This document shows positions 55,919 to 64,000 of a DNA stretch of 64,000 nt, in pieces. The first letter of the stretch is position 1. Every line of letters begins with the position of its first letter. Position numbers and translations under genes: made by a program. Location of the stretch: positions 6,559,349 to 6,623,348 of the forward strand of contig NC_084715.1 of the NCBI RefSeq assembly GCF_033807575.1, given 5' to 3'. The notes under the pieces are model-generated. The model was given only the letters and a program-made list of their open reading frames with translations, made no database searches and had not been told where the DNA came from. The DNA is from Cydia pomonella (Eukaryota > Arthropoda > Insecta > Lepidoptera > Tortricidae).

Positions 55919-57306
55919 TATAGTAAAATTTTTTTAAGGTTGCAATAGCGGTCATTGACTTGACCTTTATCCCGAAATCGTAATTTTCTAGCGATAAATA
56001 ATCTATCTATACAAAACTGTCGCAAAAATGTCATCCCTTGTGTTTCATAGTACAGGGAGCAGAAATCGCAAACCTAAAATAATAGAGTTGTGATTTTATT
56101 AGTACTCTTTCATAGAACAGAAAAAGGAATTAAGGTAAGTATTTGAAAAATATTTATATTTTTTATTGTTTAGCTATCGAACATAAGAAAGTAAAACGTA
56201 ACCATACTCTATATGTTTAGGTATTCAAATAAAAGTAAACAAACAATTTTTACATTTCCGTGTAGGTATAGGCAGTTATAACATTTATTGGTTAACACTT
56301 TCGCGACTAGACAAAAAAGTGAGACATACTCCAAGGACCACTAGCACCCACTAGTTAGGTTCCGAAGTACCTATACCGATACAGACAGAGAAAAATAAGC
56401 TGGTAGTCTTCAATATATAAATAAGTATCACAACTAAAAGCGTATACACCACCACGTACCACGAACAATTATCGAATGGTTCTAATTGCATTTTGGTTTA
56501 CCTGTCGGGGGAGTTTTCAAAAACACCACGTCTAATGGGAAGATAAGACGTAAACAAGATAGCGCAGATAAAGTAACTACTTGTTTTTGTCAAAGAAGTT
56601 TCGAGTTTATTACTTGTGCATGAACATACGAATTACAATAACTTGTCAATGCTACATTGTACGTTTGTACTAAGTAGTAAAAGATAATCCCTGTAGATGC
56701 AGGGCCGGCCCGCTTTCTAAATGCATATATTGTTATTTATATTTTTGTGTCTAGTTCAAAATGTTATTTTCCATTATCTGGTTATTGGCTCCACGTTGTC
56801 TTTGAAATAACATTAGGTAGGTTTAGATAAAAAGGTTTAAATTGCCTTGTCGCCAGACGATACTGGAAAAGTAAAATAAATATAACCGGACCGAGTGTGC
56901 CCCACCCCTGACTCTCGACACTCATAAAATGTAAGGCTGTGGTATCGCCGGCCGCGGATAGCTGAGTAGTTAGCGGGTACTGCCGGCGGTGTTAGTGCTC
57001 AGTTGATGTTTTTATTATTAAAAATTACTTCATCTCCATGTAGAAATAAACAAACAGACTTAAACGTATTTAAGATTTATTTTTGGATGTAAAAATGACA
57101 TATTATCATTAAATTAACACTTGCAATGACACCCGTACGCACCTAATGAGCTCTTGGCTCCATCCTACCCTGTATTATGATACACAAGCGATGAATTTTT
57201 TGCGACAGTTTTGTATAGATAGATGATTTATCGCTAGAAAATTACGATTTCGGGTTAGGGGTCAAGTCAATGACCGCTATTGCAACCTTAAAAAAATTTT
57301 ACTATA
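55919..57306. mobile_element. 1.39-kb element with about 110-bp terminal inverted repeats
   Basis: Left arm from tatagtaaaatttttttaag through ttgcaatagcggtcattgac and gctagaaaattacg-type sequence to tgtcgcaaaaa; the right arm (about 57,195-57,306) is its inverse with few differences. TA at both borders. The interior has no transposase frame. Non-autonomous DNA transposon. Confidence 0.87.
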
Positions 57307-57833
57307 CATATGACTGACATAACCAATCTTTAAGAAATTTTTGACGTTTCTTAAAGTTGGAATCGGGCGGTATGTCGCTAATGTTATCTTAAGATCATTG
57401 TTTTAGAATTGCCCATTCTGTACCTACGCATTTTCAATCTGAAATGTAACTAGTGACTTCATACATTTCTCACTGTCAGAAGATTCATAGGCGAAGAGGT
57501 ACATTTCGGGAAGTTGCATAGTTTTAGAAAATGTAAGGGCAACTTTTGTATTACTACGAATTCTTAAGCAGTTAATTATATTATCTTCAGTATATTTGCA
57601 CTGCACTGATATACCCAGTGATTAGCGACATGTAACAGTACTAATTAACCTATTGTGATCTGGAGAAGCTCAAATTTTGTAGTTTTTTAATAAAACTAGC
57701 CTTGAACTATTGCGTCAGACCAAGTATTATGTAACTGCTCTGATTAGCTTAGCTTACGCTTTAAACTGAAGAGTTTATGGGTAATATACGTTCAAACCGA
57801 TGTCATTATCCCAGGTTGTTTCCGCACATCAGA
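57307..57833. other. Intergenic, little seen
   Basis: AT-rich. Short inverted blocks tatgtcgctaat (57,370) and attagcgacatgta (57,622) may bound another small element. The 60-codon minus frame at 57,424-57,606 has no recognisable family. Confidence 0.35.
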
Positions 57834-57957
57834 GGGCCTAACCAAGATGCCAATCGTTTGCGCCGAACAAATTGGTAATGTTTCTCTATCATGTGCGACA
57901 GAGACATTAGCGTTTCGTTCGTTACCGCGCAAACGATTGGCATCGTGGCTAGGCCCC
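57834..57957. mobile_element. Palindromic MITE (gggcctaaccaag ends)
   Basis: gggcctaaccaagatgccaa and tcgtttgcgc recur inverted as gcgcaaacgattggcatc and gtggctaggccc. About 124 bp. The 95-codon minus frame spanning it is not a gene. Confidence 0.82.
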
Positions 57958-59114
57958 CAGAGCGTTAACCTTTTGACCGCTACCGACATCTGAAAGACTT
58001 GCCAAGCACGCCAACGACGGCTACAGCCGACAGTTTCGCCAATGCAATAGGGACTAACGCGGGGCTCCGTAAAGTTCAATTTGGCTTAAATAATCGTGAT
58101 CGCCTGCGTCCGGGGCACGGCATGTTCCTTCGCCGTGTGGCATTCATAAGGTTAAGGAGCGTGCATAAACTGTAGGGGGCAGCACAGAAGTGCTATTGGC
58201 GCGTAGTATAATGGCATACTTACGTTTTCGATTTTGGTGGCAGACCTCTAACACGCAGTCCCTATTGCGATCTCTTTCCATCGCATAGGTTACTGCGTTC
58301 TGTAGATTAATCCAAGTAGTACAGCTACACATATTCTGATTTATACCGAGAGCGGAAACTAGATTAAGATTACCAAAACCAGCAAGTTATTTTCCAAAAT
58401 TCAGGATAATGGCAGCGGTTCGAATTTAAACTCGACAATATCGATAGGGATCTTATGCTTTAATGACGTTACGGCAGGATCCTGAAATGTTAATTGGTCA
58501 GATCGCCGTCATTTTTATTCATAATCTGTTCTGATTGGCTGACGACTTATGCTTCCCTATTAGTAATCGATTATATACTTATTATATAATTTATAGAAAG
58601 TTGCCATAAAATTTAAACATTTGTTGTCAAATTATTTTATAGAAATCATTCGGTTACTTATGACTTTTGTCTGTTGTGAATTTTGTACCAAATGTTTATT
58701 GGGTGAAACAATTTATTTAATGGTGATATTAGTTGTATACATTATGAAATCTTGTTGTAATCCATGTACTTTAGTGTTATCAGTCTTCTAACAGTGTAGT
58801 TTTTAGTCCCTAGTTATTATATAAACGTGTTATGTGTACAGACCAGACCTTTAACAATATACGGCTACTTAATACAATATTTATTTTATTTCCTCCTTCC
58901 TAAGATTCTTTAGAAGATTGCGGGATTTTTTCTCAAGTATTACCACCGGTGAATGGCAAGAAAAAAATATTCCCAGGATTTAGCGACAATGTGTTTTAGT
59001 ATTTAACCTAGTAAAATATGGAATTCACCACTAGGTCACTTTTCTCAGGTGTTCCCAGTGGTGACGGTGGAAATTTTGGTGTGACGAGTTGAATCAAAAC
59101 AGTTGTTACCTACT
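57958..59114. other. Intergenic, no feature supported
   Basis: AT-rich with scattered GC-richer patches (57,960-58,330). No credible coding exon or complete element that I can delimit. Confidence 0.35.
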
Positions 59115-59589
59115 GGGGGCCGATTTTTGAATTTCGATCGCTCGATTTAGTGTTTTTCTTTTAATACTATTTCCACTACTATGCATTTAATAGTAAAGTA
59201 CCTGGGCGAAGTGGGCGACCGAGCTTAGCTCGGTTATAACTATTTATTGTAATATGGTGGTGTATAGGTGATAATCTTAACTACATTACTAAATTAAACT
59301 TGTCTAAAACAATAAAAATTATATATAAACTTGAACATATAAAAAAAAACAAAAGTTAGTCACCGGGCCGGATTCGGACCCGTAACACTCGTTTAGCAGT
59401 CCGCGTCTTAATCCGCTGGACCAGACGGACAGTGGCCGGCAATACGATATATAATATGCATTTACATTGTACTAATAGAATTGAAAACGAGTGGTCAATA
59501 TGCTCGGTATTTCAAAAATAGCATTTCGCAGTTTTCCACAGATTTTCGAGTAACGAAATCGAGCATTCGAAATTCAAAAATCGGCCCCC
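59115..59589. mobile_element. TIR element with a SINE nested inside
   Basis: Ends gggggccgatttttgaattt and aaattcaaaaatcggccccc are perfect inverted repeats of 20 bp, with further inverted similarity inward (cgatcgctcgattt / aaatcgagcattcg). A minus-strand tRNA-like SINE sits between them. Confidence 0.88.
59235..59440 (-). mobile_element. tRNA-derived SINE head, minus strand
   Basis: Reading the minus strand: A box tggtccagcgg (59,423-59,413), B box ggtccgaatcc (59,380-59,370), then an A/T-rich tail. The ends do not pair into an acceptor stem, so it is a SINE head rather than a working tRNA. The exact lower border is uncertain. Confidence 0.65.
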
Positions 59590-62500
59590 CGATAAGAACT
59601 TGGTAGTAACATCCAAAGAGCATTTAATCACTGGTAACATCTGGCAATAACCCGAAATGACAATTAAGTCAATCTTGTATCCTCGATAAATCCCGGCGTT
59701 TACTCTTTGAACGCCAAGAATCAAACTTTGTAAACTGCCTTTCCACCGAAGCTGAAAGGAGACCGGCAGGAATCAAATAACATTGGTTGTAATACACATC
59801 TCTTCTACGCTCCGCTGGATTAATCCAATTCTATTGGTTGATTCTCGCACGCCGCTCATCTCCTCTCAGTGGGAGAGGCAGTCAAGCGTGCTGTCCGTGC
59901 TTTCAAGTTAGTAATATTTTGGTCTTTTCAGCAATAACAATTGCATGTCCATGACAGTTTTTAGTAAGACAAATGGCGGTCAATAAGTTAAACATAATAA
60001 TGGGATATTATTAACCCTCAACCAGGCTGACAGTTCAAAAATGACAATCGAATGTCAGTCTAACTTATCGAAAATAGAACACATGTTTGAAGAGCCGCAT
60101 GTGGGAAATATAAATCCCTTAGCCTGGTAATAGGTTAATTTATATAGGGGTGTCGAAGTTTAAATAAAAGATGAAAATATAAAATTCCAGCGCATTTATT
60201 CGGTAAAATAGTCAAAATTCTACAAGATTAGGCAAACATCACAACTTCATAATGGAAATGCTTAAGAAAAAAATGGTTTCAAGGCAGATAACATTAACGA
60301 ATCTTAGTCCTTACAGCGGTCCTTACTAACAGTATGGTAGGTAATAATGTGAGACAGGGGGCCGTCAATCCAACAACAGTCGTTGTGACAGCGCGTCGCC
60401 TGCTCGAGCAGGGAACTGGCGGCCCAGCCACGGCGTGGCGAGCGAGTCACCTGTCCTACCTACCCCGCCCTGGCCTGCTCCGGGACGAGCTCTACCGCTG
60501 ACGGCGTTATTCTATTGGTTGATAATACAATTCGATAACAGTAGGCATTTTAGGTTTTCTCGCCATAATCTGTGATCGCATACAACTTTTGTAAGTATTT
60601 TTAAAAAAATATCTAAGTGGCTTCTACAAAACTATAAAAAATGACAAGTTTTGTGCCACGAGCGCCAGCAAATTGTGGTAAGAAAAGTACAATGACCATA
60701 TCAGAAAATATAAAAATTGGTGTTGTCCATAGACAATCTACGATCTAACCAATGTGACCAACACACGTCGAACGGTGAAACGTCCATGGAACCAGCCTTT
60801 AACGCTATCCGTATACGGGCTCAGGAGTATGTGCTATCGAAACTAACATCAGACTTTGCTTTTAGGTCTTATACAACCTTTTGATTAATTAGAATCTTCG
60901 ATAAAACAGCAACGCACTTAACTTACCAATGTAGACCTTATCTCGTTGCAATAAAGTTTACGAGTACCGAGTTAACTGTGTTGCAAATGGTATCATTTAA
61001 AACACAAATCGACTTACTTCTTGGTCTGTCTCAGTACTTTTTGTCTCGTTACAAATGAATAATTCCCGATATTTGGTTTGGAGACATTGCAGCACATCCA
61101 ATAACCGAAATCATTTTCTACGTACCATTATGAAGTAAGGTTGTGTAAAATCCAAGTCTACATGGACAGATGGTTCGTTTCGACAGCACATCGATAGCAT
61201 GCCAAGTTTCTCGCGGCCGCGTCCCTCGACTACGCTAGTGGGAGGGACGAGAGCAGCAACAGTGGCACGAACTAAGAGCTGAAAGTGACTTTATTGTATA
61301 GAGAATACGGCTGCTTTTTCAACAGCTGCGCTGCGATTACATACTATCGAGTGACACTATAGTAGTCACAGTACCTACCTAGTAGCGACTGAAGTTATAA
61401 TGCTATCCCTTTCACTGGGACTGGAACAAGCATAAGTGATGGCAAAATACCTTCAGTCGCAAATTGGTGTTGTGTTTAGTATAGTGTGGCCATTTTGTAT
61501 GTAAACGTAGTTATCTGTGTAAAAGGAGCTTAAAGATCATATTAAGCACTTCGCTCGCGTAACTTTTGTTGCCGTCTGTATCGGCTCCGCGAAAACGCTA
61601 GCGCTAACGTTTTACGCGAGGCACGCAACGGAATTTGGATCATGTCGAATTTAATACAAATATAATCGTCCAATATGGACATTTTACGAACGCTTTTCGA
61701 AGTAGATCGAAAAGTCTCAAGAGTTAATGAGATTGACAGATGTGAATTTCAATCAGAATGATTATGGTTTAACACGTTTAAATTAATCAACATTTAAATT
61801 GTCATGATTAGCTTAGTCAATGCTTTAGTCAATGTCAATAGTCCATCGTATATCACGAAATCACGCCTTTCTCAAAAAATAAAATAATTAATTGTTTAAA
61901 ACTAAATTGGCATATGTGGTTGCGTCCTCGTCCGTTGCGCGCTCGCGAGTGCGTGCGTCTTACCTTGTAAGTATCCCGTCACCGAATTAGCAAGAGCATT
62001 GGACACACAATCGTCAAGCGGACGTAATAATAAGTACTATCGAGCGCCTACCTGCGCTTCTGTCGGCGCGGGCCGACCCAGCCTCTGTCAACAGTAAGCA
62101 ACTCTTTATATTAACACAATTATTATAGTTATCATAAGATCCTACTCGCTTGGCTCGTCGGCTATGGAATGTTAAGTGAAGCGTTATTGCCAAGTTAAGA
62201 TTGCTTTAAGTTTGTGGACGCTATTGGTCCGCTTTAGAACTATGAATCATGCTAAAAAGTATTTAAGTTATTCCAGAAAATGTTTAATTGTTTAATTTTA
62301 CTTCCATAGTTCATCAATAACAACCGTCGCAGAGTGGAGGTGATAAAAATTTAATATTGACGTGATTTCGGACGGTTTGCTTAAATTAGGTTAAATTTTG
62401 CAATAAAATAAGAAATAGTGAAGTATTAACTATGATAGCTATTGTATAGTATAATTTAAAATTACCCTCCATTTTGCATCAGTTGCTATATAGCTCGGCC

Positions 62501-62795
62501 ACGGATTGCCTTAACATTTAAAAGTATAGGTAACGGGAAACTGTATAGAGGCGTATTGTGGTTTGGGTGTTCAGTTGTCAATAAAAGTAAAATTTCTATA
62601 GATGTGAATTTTTAGTCGCGCTAGAAGCTAAACAGTCACTGTACAACTTTGATATTTAAATTAGCATTTCTCTTTACGACCAGCTGCATCTGAACTTTGT
62701 TAAGTGTTTTTTTCTTTAATCCAGAATCGTTAGTACTTGAGATACATACAACAAAAAATACCTCGTCCTCTCTGGATGGTTTAATTTTGAACTTA
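59590..62795. other. Intergenic or 3' flank, mostly unassigned
   Basis: No supported gene. GC-rich patches at 60,350-60,490, 61,200-61,260 and 61,550-61,640 look repeat-derived. A donor-like site on the minus strand (TTACAAG/GTAAGA near 61,963) stands alone. Confidence 0.35.
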
Positions 62796-62801
62796 TTTAT
62801 T
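62796..62801 (-). promoter_or_regulatory. Possible polyadenylation signal for the minus-strand terminal exon
   Basis: AATAAA on the minus strand, about 230 bp beyond the stop codon at 63,028-63,030. Confidence 0.35.
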
Positions 62802-63027
62802 TTTAATAATTAATTTTGCAAAAATGTGTTGTTTTATTGCCGATTAGTGTTCAACAATTCTGATTAAACACCAAGAAAGTTAAATCTTGCAAATCACCGT
62901 AGTTCGACTGTAAAGCTCACAGACCACATAACAGAACAGAGTAACACTCAAACCCAACCGCAACACGCCCGCCCTAGCCAGACGAAAATACACACTATGT
63001 TCAGCCAGCGAGTCGTTCGGGGCGCCG

Positions 63028-63167
63028 CTATCGGAACCGATGCTGCATCATCATCCCCGGCACGCCGCCCGGGAACATGGCGCCCATGGGCATCATGCCG
63101 CCCATGCCGCCCATGCCACCCATGCTGCCCATGCCGCCCATGCCGCCCATGCCGGGCAACAGCATCC
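63028..63167 (-). CDS. Terminal coding exon of an unidentified gene (Gly-Met-rich C-terminus)
   Basis: The minus strand has a good acceptor (ctttttgcgcag, AG at 63,169-63,168) followed by an exon in phase 1: MLLPGMGGMGGMGSMGGMGG, then MMPMGAMFPGGVPGMMMQHRFR and TAG. Met/Gly/Pro low-complexity tails occur at the C-termini of several unrelated RNA-binding proteins and chaperone cofactors, so the family cannot be told from this exon. The opposite-strand His/Ala/Pro-rich frames are shadows. Upstream exons must lie beyond 63,168, probably beyond the window. Confidence 0.5.
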
Positions 63168-64000
63168 CTGCGCAAAAAGAACACATTGTAAAGGGTTGCG
63201 GTGCAGGCGCGCTATAGCATAGCCCCGGGGTAGCAGAGAAAAGGAAACACATGAAATTTAAGAAAAATGCGCGTCGCCTAATGAATATTAGTCGTGTGTT
63301 ACGTCATGTAGTGCTCTCGTTTGATGAAATTTGTGTTTACAGTGAGTATTCATTATTGATTAATTTTGAATAAGTCAATCAACCGCTTGGAAAGTTGACC
63401 AATCAATCTATGTAATATTGGTCACTAGAATACTGGATTTAAAATGGAATTCTGATATTACACCATCACAATAAAGACTATCATTGTCAGGTTAATCAAT
63501 AATTTGCTTAGGGCTCTACGCCTAGGAGCAAAGTCTCCAAAATCAATCAAATTTTATAGAGGGAGGGGGGCACCATGGTCTGGAGTTGCTTAGGACAAAA
63601 TATCTTAATCCGACACTGGTAACTAGTAAAAAACAAGTATTATATTTAATTAGGTACATCCACCATTATCTTACCACAAAACCTTGAAACAAATAAAAAA
63701 TGTAGAGTATAATAGTGTAAAGTGACACGGCCTTTCTCGGCTGCCCCAGCAATATGCTTTAGCAACAGGGGACCTTGGTCCAACACACGGCCGAGCCGTT
63801 GTGACTGATAACAATCGCCTGCCGCCGGTCTAGCCGGACCACCACCGTACATCCATGTGCCGACGCCACTGTTCAAACCAAAAATACTAGTTTTAGTAAA
63901 TTTTTAGGTTTTTGAAACGAAATGAGCATTAAATCGTGTTTACTGGTGTTTCACTACATACTTTGAATAAATGTCTATTTACTGTCAATGTTCGTGACCC
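63168..64000. other. Probable intron of the minus-strand gene
   Basis: AT-rich, with a 76-codon minus frame (63,646-63,876; GRVLDQGPLLLKHIAGAAE) that shows no family I can name and may be repeat-derived. No splice-bounded exon is convincing. Confidence 0.35.

Noticed and set aside
57792..58079. 95-codon minus-strand frame
   Set aside because: Spans a palindromic MITE (57,834-57,957).
59361..59440. A functional tRNA gene on the minus strand
   Set aside because: A and B boxes are present but the acceptor stem does not pair and an A/T-rich tail follows; it fits a SINE head.
62948..63222. His/Ala/Pro/Cys-rich frames opposite the Gly-Met exon
   Set aside because: Shadows of the GMGG repeat; no start or splice support.
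1..64000. CRISPR arrays, operons, ribosome-binding sites and other prokaryotic features
   Set aside because: The gene structure (introns, poly(A) signals) and transposons are those of an insect; no evenly spaced short repeats are present.

Overview
The window is a piece of an insect nuclear genome, almost certainly a moth or butterfly. It has AT-rich introns and intergenic DNA, canonical GT-AG introns, and several dispersed elements that I recognise as typical of Lepidoptera: a tRNA-derived SINE on both strands, LINE 3' ends, and many small TIR/MITE elements. No bacterial-type features are present. The species cannot be named from sequence alone.

Layout. (1) At 379-558 (+) is the terminal coding exon of a CtIP/Sae2-family DNA end-resection factor; the rest of that gene lies off the left edge. 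(2) From 0.6 to 3.8 kb are foldback elements, including a 154-bp inverted repeat with a single arm mismatch. (3) At 4038-5303 (-) is a complete, intronless gene for proteasome lid subunit Rpn6/PSMD11. (4) About 755 bp away and divergent from it is a two-exon (+) gene (6059-8915) for a Dpy-30-motif protein that I cannot name. (5) From 11,942 to 53,145 (+) is a verprolin/WIP (Vrp1) gene. I reconstructed eight coding exons, all with phase-compatible junctions, giving 487 residues: poly-proline start, WH2 actin-binding motif, proline-rich linker and a WASP-binding-like C-terminus. Its seven introns are rich in transposable elements. (6) At 63,028-63,167 (-) is the last coding exon of an unidentified gene ending in a Gly-Met-rich tail; the rest lies off the right edge.

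The most unusual observation is at the end of Vrp1. The frame closes with TAG at 53,143-53,145, followed by C, but the same frame then stays open for another 426 codons to a TAA at 54,424-54,426. That extension is clearly protein-like: it is acidic, carries 26-residue tandem repeats with degenerate relatives of the same motif upstream, and has a distinct C-terminal segment. The candidate explanations are stop-codon readthrough giving a 914-residue verprolin, an alternative splice form, a second cistron from ATG 53,314, or a sequencing or assembly error at the stop.

The genes are not an obvious pathway. Vrp1 concerns actin and the WASP complex, Rpn6 the 26S proteasome, and CtIP DNA repair. The intronless Rpn6 and its divergent Dpy-30 neighbour might share a promoter. 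Almost everything else is transposon-derived, including three hAT-type MITEs with 8-bp target duplications, nested insertions, and retroelement fragments that end right at the splice acceptors of Vrp1 exons 5 and 7.
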